This document shows positions 1 to 25,639 of a stretch of 64,000 nucleotides of DNA, in pieces (the first letter of the stretch is position 1; each line of letters starts with the position of its first letter). Below the pieces are notes generated by a model. It was not told the origin of the DNA, ran no database searches, and saw only the letters and a program-made list of their open reading frames with translations. The translations under genes were made by a program, and so were the position numbers. The stretch is from Daphnia pulex (taxonomy: Eukaryota > Arthropoda > Branchiopoda > Diplostraca > Daphniidae). The DNA lies in assembly GCF_021134715.1 (NCBI RefSeq), contig NC_060025.1, positions 496,001 through 560,000 on the forward strand, read 5' to 3'.

Positions 1-385
1 ACTTTAAATGGATACCTGGCCGTTTTTCCCAGGCATAAAGGTAGGAAAACTGTCTCTCTATTCCTCCTTTTTTTGACTGTTTGGGGGGCGTTAATTATGA
101 ATCGTAACATTGTACGAAGTACGTTTATTCCTGATGAGCTAGGCGATTGACTGTAACTGTTTTCTCTTGACGTTTTTATTTTTTCCCATTCGGGGTTTAT
201 TCAAAGAAATCTCAATTGTCGAACGACTGCAAACCAGGCTTGTTTTTGTATCTCACAACTTTGTCTGTGTGTTAAACAATCCGATTCGAAAATATTTGAG
301 CTTTTAAATACTTGAAGCAAAGTGCAAACAATTTTATGACCAAGAGTGACCTGCCACCACCACACTGGCACCTCCTCGTCTGTTG
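1..385 (+). repeat. left arm of a long-range inverted duplication (exon end plus conserved intron)
   Basis: This stretch is clearly related to the reverse complement of 59572-59956. Blocks alternate with small indels: the exon-like end TTTCCCAGGCATAAAG followed by the donor GTAGGA (exon end at 40), then GAATCGT, a TTGACTG.AACT.TTTTCTC block, a CACAACTTT.TCTGTG block, AAGCAAAGTGCAA, GACCAAGAG and CACCTCCTC. Similarity fades after about 385 and probably continues left beyond the window. By eye the identity is about 75-80%. The indels are not multiples of three, so the part after 40 is not protein coding. In the plus frame the exon end reads MDTWPFFPGIK. What the element is remains unknown: duplicated intronic enhancer, exon with conserved flanks, or simply an old duplication. 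Confidence 0.75.
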
Positions 386-3300
386 GTTGTATTAGCCAGA
401 CATGAATAACCCATTCTGTCCTCCAGAGTAGCTCCTTTATAGGGTCAAACACCTTTTTTACGTGATCAATAACGAGCGAAAAACCAAGTCAATGTACAGA
501 AATGGTCTGGGACGGTTGACGACTTTCTCTTTTTGATGAAAATCGATTTCCTTCCTTCATTTTTCCTTTTATAAACAACAAAAAACTAAGAAAAACAAAA
601 GAAGAGAAAACTGTTTTTGGCGCGAGCCCAAACTAGCCATGATCAGATTAAAAGATCTCTGCTGTAGAATATCCTTCCATTATTACAACAGCAGCAGCAG
701 CTTTAACCCTAGACTCTTCTTCTTCTTATATATTTTTCCGTTTGTTGTTTCCTTTTTTTCTATTTCTTCATCTCTCCGGGTCGTTGAGTAATTCAAGACG
801 GCCAAGGATTTTTGAGAACACGAGAAAGGCGGGTTTATAATAATAATAAGAGATATATTTTGTCCTCTCTCTCTTCTATTCTTTTTTTTTCTTTTTATCG
901 CGTTTTACGTATATATCTATTTTATATTTATTCGTGGCGTAGCTTTTTCTTATTTCTAACGGCGCTCCTCTGGTTCCCCGAGCTGCTGAGCTTGACAACG
1001 TCTCCAATGGCCGATGCCAAAGATGCGACGCCGCCGTCGCTGGATGGCCGCGTGACTCTTTCGCGTGTTTTGTGCGGTCCCCATCGCACACATTAGCTCA
1101 TGGGATGTATAGACTTGTGCTGCAACATCTAACGGCGATATCCAGCAAAGCAAACGACAATAAAAATCAAAAGAATATTAGCTCAGCAGGCCGTGGTGCC
1201 GTTGGCATCAGGATCACTAGTTCCCCCACCCAAGAAAAAGAATCCTGACGCAATACGTCGCTCGCTGGGGGACCCATGTGATATCGGGTCCTGATTTCAA
1301 CTTTCGGCTCCCGCCAGCAGATATGATCTCGTTCATCATCGACTATAATGATCTCCTTTCTATATATATTTTGTGTACTGTTATATTTCTTTGATGGCCG
1401 CCCAGCACCGAGCTGATGTAGTGATGTATAACCTAGTCGGTTAGATGGTCTGTGTGTGCTCGTACAAGTTTCTCTCTGGTGACGATATCCTTTTGATTTT
1501 GACGTTCCCGTTTGTATTCAATCTTGGCGCAGACAAGAAGAAAAAAAATAAAAACGGAATCCTTCCATCTATCAGCTCCCGGTTCAATGGGAGAATGAGC
1601 AAAAAAAGGGATAGTATAGGGGGATATACACAAAATATGCCGTCCAGCAACCCTGCAGTGAGAGAACCCCCCGCTGAATCTATCCGACAATAGTTTTTCT
1701 ATACCAACAGCTAGAGAGTGTATAGTATGTACAACCACCGAACCCTCCTACTTCTTCTTTCTTTCTCATGGCAAGCTCTCTTTGACAATGATTTCCGGAC
1801 GGCGGCACTCTTCGACTAACATCCAGCCCAACAACATACACATTTAAAACTGATTTTTTAAAAGCAGCGCGTTTATTATTCTTTTCTCTTTTTCACCAAA
1901 TCGACGTTGACTTTTGAGACTTGTTGGGAGAGAGACTCAATGTCTTTTATCTGGTCGATTGTTATTTCGAACAAGAAGGAAGATGGACTCAACGGATGAA
2001 CGAGAAAGTAGGCTGCAAATAACCTTTGCGTTTGTGTCACTAAAGAAGGTTCAAACAATTGAGACGAGTGTATCGGCCGACCACTTTTCAACTAGATGAA
2101 AAGTATTAGGTTTACAAATGTCAGTGACATGATTAGTCTCAATTCAGACTCTGCTGCTACCACCAATTTGAACAGACCCGGAGTAGTAGCAGCAGCAGCT
2201 ACCGGGTTGTAGGCTCCTTTGATAGAATGAATATGATTAGGCCTATATCTTTGGCTGGTTGATAAATCAAACTAGGGAAAAAAGCAGCAGCAGCAGTTGC
2301 TGCTGCTGTGGATGAGGACTACAAATATCTCTCTGGAGAGAAAAAAAGAGGCTCCCGGGGGTAAACGATAAAGAGACTATTAAAGCTGTCACTTTTGTGT
2401 TTGAATGTCGCTTTATTTATTTGCCTTTCGTGTGGAGAGAAAGAAAAAGAAGAAGAAGACGAAATTCAAGAAGAACGGCGACGTAATTTTCCCCCCTTCT
2501 TAAATAAAATAAAAATAAGAAAAAGCAACAGCAGCAGCAGAAGGCTATCCTGTTACGAATTAAAGGTAGAAAAAGAAGGAGCCAGCCAGCCAGCAGCAGA
2601 TGGTCTTGATAATATTTTTCTTTTTTAAACGCACAAGTCAAGAAAGAAGTTTTTGGGGACCCGAAAGAGGAATGTCAGGATAAAGTAACACGGCAGCTAT
2701 ATACAGTCGCAAGTTTGTCTTGAATTTTTATTTTATTTTTCATTCCTTTTAAGAAAAAACCTCCCCCCTATTTATATGCATATTTCTCTCTTTTGGCCAT
2801 TAATTAGTCACGGACGGACCGAAAGTGACTGTATATAGCTTCAGATATATGTACACCTTTTTTTTTTTATTTTTTTCGTTTTTGCTTCTGTGCAAGGGGA
2901 AATCTGTCACCTGCGACGGTGGGGCGTATATATATTTCCATAGAGCATAGGCTACAGCAGCATTCATAGACCGCATGTTTATTTATTTATACCCACCACC
3001 ACCACTACTACATTTGTACAACATAATAGAACGCTGGCTCTTATTCAGATTTTCTTCTTCATTCGCATCCCTATACCCTCCTCTTATCATCATCTTTTCT
3101 TTGATTCAAATTCTTTTTTTTTTATTTAACAAATTCACCTGCTGTATTTCAAAGGTGCAACAACAGAGTCTATATATATACTTGGACGTTCTACTTGTAT
3201 ACAACTGCCTACTTTCATTAGGACAGTTTCAACCGGGGAGGTCCCATCATCAACGAATAATATTTCAATAGCAATTATGAACAAATTTTGATTTACAAAA

Positions 3301-6298
3301 AGGGGCTACCAACTTGGCAAAACATGGGAATAATTATTTAATCAGATACTATTTTGTAAGAAGAAAGAATTATTTGGAATTTTCGAAAAAATTATTTCTC
3401 TTCACAAGTTTGTTATTATGTTATTGCACCGGCCACTGCTGCTGCTGCTGTTTGTCGCCATATTGCTGGATCTATCGTCTATATACTCGCAGCTCAGCAG
3501 AGACCGCCGACTGGTCAAAGATATGGCCACAGCCAAATAAGAAAAAAAAATCTTTTTTCTTTCTTTCCTTTGATATATAAAAAGAAGCACACAAACCCGA
3601 GGTACTTTATGTGACACTTCTTTCCGTTGAAGAGCTCTCTCGAGAGAAACTCTTTTTTTCGTCCTTCTTTCTATTCTTTTGCCTTGGCTGCAAGACTGTA
3701 TAGCCGCCGTCCAGTTAACATTACGACCGTGTGTACTGTAGCCCCTTGCTGCATTTTCCTCCCTTCTTTCGTGGGTTATTATATTCTGTGTAGTACTCGA
3801 TAGAATATAAGGGCCCCAGTAAGAAAGAGGGGGGCTACTCTCTCTCTCTCCTCCATGGCCGACACGAAATTACGACTATTTGTATAACTCACGGGGGCCG
3901 ACAAGTGTCGCAATAAAACTTATTCCCTCTCGCCATTATACACTCCTCTCCTCCTCCGGTCTCTCTCTATATCTTGTAATGCGCTATACGCGGTAGCGCT
4001 ATATGATTGCGTCATCTAGGGCGATCGGCCAAGACGAATTTCGGGATCGATTCAACGTATTTTGGGGGTTTGGTAGAGACAAAAAATTCACCTGTCGAGT
4101 TTTTTGCCATTTGGTTTAGTTGTGCCAGAAGCAAAAGTCTGTAAGGTCTCTCTCGTAAATCCTGTACTACATCCTGCTAATGTTTTTGGGTATGCTACAG
4201 CTAGGCGATCATCGGAATAATGTTAGACTGTGAGTAACCTAAGCTGTTTGTATGACGATATGAACTCTTGACTGTCCCGTCTATATGTATATATTTTCTT
4301 GTCAGGATTATCCGCCATCAGCCGAGAGTCTATAATATTTTAGAATGCGATTCATAATATTTTCCAGAGTTTTTTTGATTTATTAGTCTGGGTTCCCTTT
4401 GATCTTTATTAGATGTGCATTTGCCTTTAGTCTGTTAGTCATAAACCTAATCCCTTCCACGTCACACGCAATCCCCCCTCTACCCTCTGCGACTACTGCT
4501 GCGTTGATGCGGTGTCATTTTACCGAGCAGTGATACACACACACACATCAGCCTACCTTTGATTTTGATTCAAGTCGCCGACATGGGCGGCATACATGGC
4601 CAATTTTTCATCCAACTAAATCTTAAAATTTTATTCACAAAAATTAGCTACGAAAAAAAAAAAGAAGTTTTTTAAACCCAAAAGATTTTGGCGGGCTTTG
4701 TGCATTCTCTAACCGGTTGTTTGTTGAATGTATCTAACGTCATCATTCTATCCTATTTCACGACCATGTTTGTCTATCCCCCCTCCCTTTGCCATAATAA
4801 CACTAGACACACACAAAAAACCAGAGAAAAAGGAAACACAAACAGACACAAACAGACAAAAAATGGATCAAATAACCACCGAGAGAGAAGAGGGAGCACT
4901 GCATATAATAATGTATCCGGCGCTTGTTTACCGGTTTGATTAAGAGAGCTATTTGTGACGGGGCGTCAAAGGAAAAAAAGACTTGTGTGCAAGGGTGGAG
5001 GGTGCTGAGGGGGTTGGATCCATTGCATCAGATAGACTCTGCTGTGTGTGCACACACAAGAACCTCAACTGTAATATTCAGTAGCCGGCGAGGTACACTG
5101 ACGAGTAATACTCTCTGAGACCCCCAAAAAACGGTGTCAACATGTATTCTAACAGGCCAAAATCAGAGTGTAGACTCTCCTATTGAGAGCTAAAGAATTA
5201 TAACGATCCTGGGGTACATAGAGGGGAACAGCCCAGCAAATAAAAGTAAAAAAGGATAAAAAGTGAGGGCCCTATAATCTCTCATACCGACCGCGTGTGT
5301 TTGCTCAATCTCAAGGCCTTGTTTAGATTGCTGCATATGACACATGCACATAGGTATATAGGAATAATCAAATCTGTGTTTTTTGGCTGGGACTGGGTTG
5401 TTCACATCTAATAATAAAAGGTCTAGTCTCCCTCTTACCCCACGACGGAAAACCCCCCTGCAATCTTTTTTTGACACCACACCATTGACAGTCGAGGGAC
5501 TTGATATAAAGAAGGGGCGGTGTGTGTGACGCGGTCGAAAATAACCTATCATTAGACGTAAATAGTGTACACACAGAATGACATCGTCTTTTATCTGGCG
5601 CTGTGTGTAATATTACACCGGGCCATGATTACACACGTATGTACCCCGTGATTATACCGTGTCACTTTTGTGGTGAATCGACAAAGAGCGCAACATTTTA
5701 ATTACATTTCACCCTGGCAATTGCCAATTGAAATTCACTTGACTCGCCAAATTATTTGTCAATTACTTTTTCAACAAAAATTTTAATTCCCAGTGTATAC
5801 TAGAGTGCCACCGCTGGCCTATGCTCAGTGGGATGTAACGGCAGCGTATAGAGGGTGTGTGTGTGTGTACATAGCGGCGAAAGAAGGAGGCGGAGCTTCG
5901 AGTGTGGAGATCCCTTGGCGTTTGGGATCACCCTCCATGGGCCAGCCGAGGTTTTCGGGTTGAAGGTTTGCCGTTGAAGCGCTCTGATTGGCTTCCAAGC
6001 GGTCGATAACAAGCCCAGCAAGGACCGCCCCCTTTTTCCTTTTCCTACACACACACAGACAGACAATATACGTGTGTGTGTATAGAGGAAAAAGCAGCCG
6101 AGGAGAGAGAGCGACAACTTGTAAGCTGACCCATCCGGATAGAGGCTCGTGGCCGGAGCATTAGCAACTGGCAGTCGAAGGCAGCCCACAAAAGCTGAGA
6201 GACTCTTGACAGAGACAGTGAGGTACTGCTGAGAGTTAAAATACGAGTCGAGAGGAGGCCCAAAAGCATTTGGACACGGTGCTCAAGAGCCGCTCACT
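386..6298. other. intergenic region upstream of Pax6
   Basis: No coding exon, RNA gene or transposon could be supported here. The open frames are short, overlap on both strands and run through simple sequence such as AGCAGC runs near 690 and 2290, CT-rich tracts near 3840 and GT tracts near 5860. Cis-regulatory elements of the neighbouring Pax6 gene may lie here, but nothing in the sequence alone pins one down. Confidence 0.6.
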
Positions 6299-6304
6299 TC
6301 AGTC
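6299..6304 (+). promoter_or_regulatory. possible initiator for Pax6
   Basis: TCAGTC matches the arthropod initiator consensus TCAKTY and lies about 400 nt upstream of the best 5' UTR donor at 6702. There is no clear TATA box, and the +28 to +32 position does not match the downstream promoter element well. The motif is short, so this is only a candidate. Confidence 0.15.
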
Positions 6305-6702
6305 GGGGGAGGTGAATCGGTTCAACACGAGCGCGTCGACTTTTTCTGCTCTCTCGTCCATTTTCGCCATCGGCAGACCGACTTAAACAATCGTTTAAAC
6401 AACAACAACAACAGTTTTTGAATTTTCCCCATTTGAACTTTATATCGGCCGAATTTTGGGTTTGGACCGCTGTGCTCCCGTTCGTACCTCAGCTAGAAAA
6501 ACCGGTGTGCTTTAACCGTTTCAAACTTCCCGCTTGAATTTTTTATTTTCGTTCCGGTTCGTTCGTGATTCGAGTGAAAACAGACACCACCCAGTTTATT
6601 AAAAAAAGACATCGATTGCATAATTACTTCATCGGCGAATTTTAAATTTCATCGGAAATCGCCGTGTGACAAATAGCCGAAAAATATTTCATCAACTGTG
6701 CC
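6301..6702 (+). other. probable 5' UTR exon of Pax6
   Basis: The start codon of Pax6 sits in a small exon whose acceptor (TTTGGCAG at 11390) is preceded by a long intron, so at least one upstream non-coding exon is needed. The best donor upstream is TGTGCCG|GTAAGTCG, giving an exon end at 6702. The left boundary is set only by the weak initiator match and is uncertain. Alternative first exons elsewhere are equally possible. Confidence 0.4.
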
Positions 6703-9700
6703 GGTAAGTCGTCATCACTGTTCATTCATTTTTCAAATGGGATTTACAGTTGGAAATGATTATTTCATTCGGCGAATAATCTATTAGGCTTGTTGTACCG
6801 AGGCTGCTATTAGTCTCGGCATTGTAATAGCCCCTCTCGTTTGTTTGAATTCCACATAGTGACTGGCTGGTATGCGCAATATTGCCAAAATCCCGGTGAC
6901 TAGATTGGAAATCCTTGCGAGTGGATTAAACGAATTCGCTTTTATTAATAAGACGGGGGGCAAAAAGAAACTTGCGAATGAAATTTGTATCAAAGGGGAA
7001 CAAAAAACTCCGGCGAAAAAGATTTTTGCCGGAACTGCGTTGCCTGGAGACGACGGAAAACATCCGGGCCCGAAAAATGTGTTTAGATCTCTGGGATCTA
7101 TACTTTTGCAGAGTTACAAAATTTTGTTTTTCGCTTGTGGGGGTTGGAAATAAATAAAAGGTAGACAGGAAATCAACATTTAACCAGCGTCAATGATGGA
7201 TTCGACACGGCCCCTTTAGAACGTCAAGCCTATAGCCGGCGGAACCAAAAATGTTAGTCTGCGCCTATAATATCAAACGAATAGAATAGTAGGCAAATAA
7301 AAAAATTTGAAAAAATTAATTTGAAATTAAAATTGTCGACCAAAAATAATTGGCCATCGTGGCTGATCTACTCGGAGGTCGTTTTTCGTATAAATTCTTC
7401 TGCGTGCCTGATCCAATAGAAAAATTCAATTTGACAGAAAGAAAGAAAGAAAGAAAGAAAGAGAAAAATATGTCTATCTTGTGATCGTCCAAACAGACAA
7501 ATAATCACCAGCCGAAAAATCAAAAGGAATTTTTACTAGGAGAGATTATAAGACGACTGGTGATGGCGGCGGCGGCTGTCTGTGAATGTGTGGGAGAAAA
7601 AAGAAATGGATACAAACAGCCTCAAACACAAGAAGAAGAAGAAAAATAGCCAAGGCAACCAAACAATGTATTAAGCTAATCCGATAGTTTCTTCTTCTCT
7701 ATCTCATAGAGACACACACCGACCGCAGAAAATCTTCTTCTCTTTCACCCTCTTTATTTTCCACATTTTTTTGGTCTACCCCCAATGTCTTTCTCTTGTT
7801 CATTTTTTGGAAGTAGATTCTCATTTCCCTGGACCGAAATGGGCTGATTATATTTTCACCCAACGGTATCAACTGAATTGAGCAGTTGTACAATAGTCAA
7901 TTTCGCACAAGCGTCCGTCTCAAATCATTGGACAAGCGAAAAGAAGTTTAGTGGCACGGAATGATCCCCCCATGACCCCTGGCTTTCTTGTAGTACATTT
8001 AGAAACTATTTAGGGTCGATATATAATCAACCGAATTTCGCCTTTTTTTCCCCAACAATATATAAGGAAGTGTGTCCACGTGTCCACGTCATGAAGCATT
8101 GGAAAAGGAAACCTGGCAATTTTCTCCCTACCTACTACGTACACATATATATATTTAACAGGGAACAGAAAAAATAAGAATCGATAATATTAGGCTAGCG
8201 GCCCAGTCATTCGAAAACAACACAAATCAGAAACAAAAAATGTCTAGACCCCAAACTGAAATCACCGACAAATCTCGTTATCCTCTTTCTTTTATGGCCA
8301 GTGCTGTGTGCTATCTACTGCGTCGTAGGATTTTTCTTCGTCACTATACGACAAACACGTTATGAGCTTAGACACAATAACACAAACGGTCAGGAGCTAG
8401 ACGAGGTGAAAGGTGAAAGAGAAGCGCGAAAAGACGCCAGAATAGTTTGACAAGTTCTAACTCTCCTGAAATAGAATCACGAAACCTTTGTGCTTGGCGT
8501 TTTCTGTATTATAATACCAGTCAGTCGTGTTTCCGTCCGCTGTCGGAGAAGGTCCGTCGATTTTGATTTGACTGGACAATCAGCGCGTGAACCAAAACGG
8601 GAGAGAACGTAATCCTTGGCCGCACGATTCTTATTTTCTTCTTCTATTTTTTGTGTCCGTCCCATTGTCCGTCACCCATGTCACACCATGTGTGTGTCGT
8701 TTCTAGCCATAACGGTCAACACACACGCTGTGTGTGTGTATAGTACGCCAATCCAATTACAAGTGCCGTGAACGAAACGGACGTAAGGGAGAGAATCGAG
8801 TTTTTTTTAACACCTTGGGCTCATTTGCGTGCAAGTGAAATTTAGCTGGCCCAAAATCCAGCCAGTGGGGGAGGGAGGAAGCTTATTATGAATGTACTAT
8901 AGGGTATATGCATGAGTTAGACACAAGTGTGAAATCCCCCCCAAACTTTATTTTTTTTAACAGCCAGCAAACAAGATTTCTCTTTTTCTTTCTATCTCTC
9001 AAAATGAGACTAGGACACTGTGTGATGATAAATTGGTCGAAAACAAACCCAAATAGAATGACACATGAATAGTAGTAGTACGTGATACTAGGCTATTCCG
9101 GCACGCAAATAAATTGTTAAAACAAGAAAAATGTAATACGCGTGTGAGAGTATAGGTCTTCCAAGGGGGAAATCTGTGCAGGCGTGAGGCCTATACTCAC
9201 GCGAAAGCTTATTATAACTACGCCTAAAAATATAAGACGAAGGTTTATTTAGAAAACGACTCTTGTGCTCGCAACTGTACATCGCTGGGCGTCAATGTTG
9301 ATTTTGTTTTCAATCACAAGTGGGAATGGAATATTTTTTCCTGGACAGAGGTCAAAGGAGCCCCTTTTTACAAGTCCTCCTCCTACCTCTCGATTAGTCT
9401 GAGGCCGTGTAATGGCGTCACTAATGGCTGTTACGGCCTCATAGGTTACGCGGCCTATACAACCCGGTAGCTGGGCGAATAGAGACCCCCCTCGGTGGCT
9501 GCAGCAGTAGAGAAGATGTGAAGACATAAAAGCCGCGACCCAAAGAACCGCCATTGGGCTCCTCCCTCCTTTGCATAGGAGCTGCTGAGAAAGAAAAAGA
9601 AAACAGATTTTGATATTTTTCCTGGAAAGATCCAAGTGAAACGATGAGGGGAGAGAAAAAAGAGCCGAAAAATGGTGAGGATATTGAGGACTCTACAGCT

Positions 9701-11390
9701 ATTGAGATCACTGTGCATTTGGCCCTTCTTTTCTCCATTCTTACACGTACATTACATGTGTTCAGGAATATATAAATGAAAAGCTGGCCGGCTATACACT
9801 GTGTGTACACTGGGAACTTTTTTTGGGGGGACTAGGCCTAAACAGGAGGCCCCTTTTTTTATTCCCCCCGGCGAAAAAATTCATCCAAAAGAGATATATG
9901 TACGCAGGCTATATATGTGTATTCTGTACAGCTTTTGATTGATGTATAGATAGCGCAATTCAACATCGATCAATGTTGGGAGCCGCTCACGGCCGCCAAC
10001 AACAGTAGCACCAACCGCCGGGACATCCCGCTGACATTGTTCACAACCCCACCCGATCTGATTCATTCAATCTAAACAGTTCCCATCGGAAGCATTTAGC
10101 TTTTTGTGTTGTACATGTCTCATTTTCGACAATCATTTCAGTCCATCGCTATTTGTTGCCTTGGGATATCATTCTCAACGTCAGAATTTCAGAGTAAAAT
10201 TCTAAATTCTGAAAATGATTAGAAAATTAGGGATTTAACTATTGATTGGTTTAACTATTATTTTTTCTTGGCTTCCAAGAGGGGTTCAATTTGATACTAA
10301 AATAATCCCGATCCGTTCAGCGGGAGTGGGTGAGAAAATCGCTTTGATCGTTTTTGGGGATTTAGTTTGAAAGGGGTCGATTTTTAATCTATATCGATTT
10401 CTTAGCAGGGCTAATTAGAATATAAGTGTCGTCTACTTTCTTTTGGTTTCCCAGTTTCCAAAAAAATGAAACGCACATTTCGTAGTCTGTGGTCTAGATT
10501 ACAAATAAAAATAATAATAATAAAAAAAATTTTGATGTAAAATAACTGTCGATTGATTTATCATTAGACTATCAATGTTCACATTTTTTGTCGGATGATG
10601 GAAGACGTGTTAACGCGGTAACAAAAAAAAATGTCTCAACCGAATTTCAAAAGGGGAACACAAACAAAAAATTTGCTGTCAAGTTTTTATTTCAATTTTT
10701 TTTTTGTTGCGTTTGTTATTTGTTGTAGTCGAGTGCGTCGACTTTCAAGTAGATGCTCTTAGGGGGTGCCAAACAAATGGCTGCCGCTGTATAGAGCAGA
10801 GCAGAGAGGACCGATTATGATTTCATACACAAAAATTCAAAAGGCTCCTCCCCCTTCGTTGAGACTAGACACAATCTATGTTGTGTGTAGAGTTGCTACC
10901 GTATATTACCGAGTCCTACACCCATTGCCAACATTTGACGTTGTAAAAACTGGGCGGCAGCGGTGGCAAACCGAAGCCTCACCCGGCCCACCCTCTCCCC
11001 TCAATCACCCTCCCATGTCTGTACATAGGCAGCAGCTGAAAAACTCCCGACTGAAAAGAGAGAAGTGGTTCAGAAGCGAAAAAGAAAAGGGAGGGGACAG
11101 GATTATGTCATAAATCACACACACACACACACATCCTCTTATAACAAATAGGACGACATGTGTAAACTCACAACCCCCCTCTCTCTATGTGTATTGCAGG
11201 GGACCCTGTATTATATAGATATTGATAATAATTTTGGGGTGTCGTGAATTGTGTGTGTCTCTTTGCTGTATCATGATGTCAAACACTCTCGTATATCAAT
11301 TGATGTTTTTGGTACAGCAGCACCTGATTCGCTACTATGAAAACCATTTTTGTATTAAAATTTTATTCATTTTTTAAATTTCTTTGGCAG
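6703..11390 (+). other. first intron of Pax6 (5' UTR intron)
   Basis: This is 4.7 kb without a supportable exon. It holds a GAAA microsatellite at 7437-7462, a short CA run near 11115, and two adjacent copies of GTGTCCAC near 8070 that create a CACGTG. Nothing else was recognised. Confidence 0.4.
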
Positions 11391-11418
11391 GGAGGACGTT
11401 GGACTCGACAGCGGAGCC

Positions 11419-23650
<12,232 letters not shown>

Positions 23651-23802
23651 ATTATTGATAATATGCCTAACTTAGCCCCGTTCATGTTCTATAAAAGATG
23701 AATCCATTGGTATCCATGATTATCAAAAAGAAAGAAAATTCTAAAAAAATTCAAAAACCTATAAAATCTTACAAAAAAAAAATACTAAAAAATATAAAAT
23801 TA

Positions 23803-23808
23803 AATAAA
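23803..23808 (+). terminator. polyadenylation signal AATAAA of Pax6
   Basis: Canonical AATAAA 153 nt after the Pax6 stop codon, in an A-rich 3' UTR. The next gene on the other strand ends about 500 nt further on, so this is a reasonable 3' end. Confidence 0.55.
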
Positions 23809-24308
23809 GATCAAGCAAACAAAATAAACAAACATACGTGTTTACATGACGTACTCTTTGTTCAACACTTGGCTACTTGGATACTAGTGTGGGACCATAT
23901 GGCTTTTACGTTTCAGAATTGAATACTGTATGATCATGTTCTTGTTTTTGTGCTTTGTCTCCATCATCAAACCCTGTCCCATTATTTGCTCGTCGCCTAA
24001 TCATTTCATGTTGAAATGTTTCTTCACTGTTCCATATTTGCTATCTGATTGCTATTTGCTTCGTGCCGCCAAATGTCACGAGAAATGAGCGTTTCCGCAT
24101 CTTTGTGATGGCGGTCAATTCTACTGGTGAATCGGCAGCTTGCTGACGACGTGTGACTGTCGTATATAGATTTGGGACTTTAAAATTGTGGAACTGGATT
24201 TAAAACGCACATTTGTATTTTTCTTCCCAAGTTGTCGTGTGTCATTATTATGTATCACTTTGCAGAGCAATTACAAACAAGCAAAACAGCAAAAACAAAC
24301 ATGTTAAT

Positions 24309-25639
24309 TTAATCTCCCAGGATATTATCGATCTCTAATAGAAGTTCGTCATCGTTTAATGAACCGGTATTGGCATCTCCCCCATCGTCCATGTCATCTT
24401 CAAGGTAATCGTCTGCTTCAGTCGAGTCGGGCTGGGACTTGCTAGACGCTGTAGGATCTGCCACGGGGCTTTCCATCACGGACGTAGGCACTTGGACATC
24501 TGAACCGGGATCGCTTGCAAGTTTCGGTCGCTTGATTCGGATTTGTTTTTTGTTTTGAGGTGCTGGCCGTTTCGCACTAGTTGAAGAGCTGATCAGGTCA
24601 CCGTCGACGGTGGTTGGACAATCCTTGGGCCCTTGGCTTTTTGCCAACTTTTCCGCTCGAATTTCTTCCAGTGTTTTCACTTTGAATTCCGAATTCTGTT
24701 CAGGTGGCTGACTGACTTGCAGACGATTTCTTAAGTCTGTTCTCGTTTTGCCTGCCTTTAAAGTACAACAAAAGTGTGTTCATTAAGTGGTGCTCTAAAT
24801 TCTAAACAAAGCATTTGTACACCTACTTTTGTTTTGCCTTCAGCTGGCTGGTCATATTGATACAGAGCAGCATCATGTTTCTGAATCTGTTCGAGCTTGA
24901 GTTCTTCCAAAGACTTAATTTTGAATGCATCGTCTGTATTTTTCTGAACTTTGCTGGGAGAAGGAATGCTTTCAGTATCAGATTCTGCACGAAACAATTT
25001 TAATATTTTAGTCAAGCACATGAAAAATATGAAAATAGCTGAAATCAGACCTTCATTAATGCTGACAACCATAGATTGAACTAACGGTGGAGTGCTTGTA
25101 CCATTTTCGGAAACTTCTTGATCGCTTTTTGCATTCTTATTGACTGTTTCATCTACGAGCACACAAAAGGTATAATTAAGACATATTTGATTAATGAATT
25201 TTGGCAAAATACCTTTGTTTGGTGAAGTGTCTCCTAACTCTCTTGATGATTTATGAAAGAATGGACAATGAGACTTCTGACATCCAACTGGTTGAGATTC
25301 CCAATAACAGGGGATTTGGGAACGGTTCTTTTTTAATTCCATATGACGGAAAGGGCAGTGGAGTTTGCTGCACATTCCTTGCTGCCAATAGGAGCAAACT
25401 GTTTCATTTCCTAGTGCTGCTGCTTCATGGCGAAAGGGGCATCTGTCACTCTGAGTACATAAATTGATAATGAAGACTATTAGTATTAGCCATTTTCGTC
25501 CAGCCAACTTGACAATTACAATCACAAGCAGCCACAACTTAGCCGATTGGTGGACGTGTCAAATGGAATGCAGACCTACCTTGGTACACGAAGAATAGTA
25601 GAAAAAGTAGCAATCGTCATTTTTGGACGAACCTTTCAT
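24309..25639 (-). CDS. ZC3H11A: CCCH zinc-finger protein, ZC3H11A family (5 exons, 334 aa)
   Basis: Vertebrate members bind RNA and take part in nuclear mRNA export with the TREX complex. Exons (minus): 25639-25580, 25450-25213, 25152-25051, 24984-24827, 24755-24309; phases join cleanly and introns are GT-AG on the minus strand. Three consecutive CCCH fingers are visible: C10-C18-C24-H28 (DDCYFFYYSSC...CPFRH, split by intron 1), C39-C47-C52-H56 (ALGNETVC...CPFRH) and C68-C77-C82-H86 (IPCYWESQPVGCQ...CPFFH). The order and the phrases ALGNETVC, RS.IPCYWE.QP.GCQK and later FKIKSLEELK and VKTLEEIRAEK fit ZC3H11A. The acidic tail DDELLLEIDNILGD is also family-like. It is much shorter than the human protein (about 800 aa) because the disordered middle is reduced. 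The start was chosen as the in-frame ATG before finger 1, with A at -3. The stop codon overlaps an ATTAAA on the minus strand, so the 3' UTR may be very short. Confidence 0.92.

Noticed and set aside
11115..11132. Repeat arrays as possible CRISPR or satellite
   Set aside because: These are short CA, GAAA, CAG and similar microsatellites without spacers; CRISPR does not apply to this genome.
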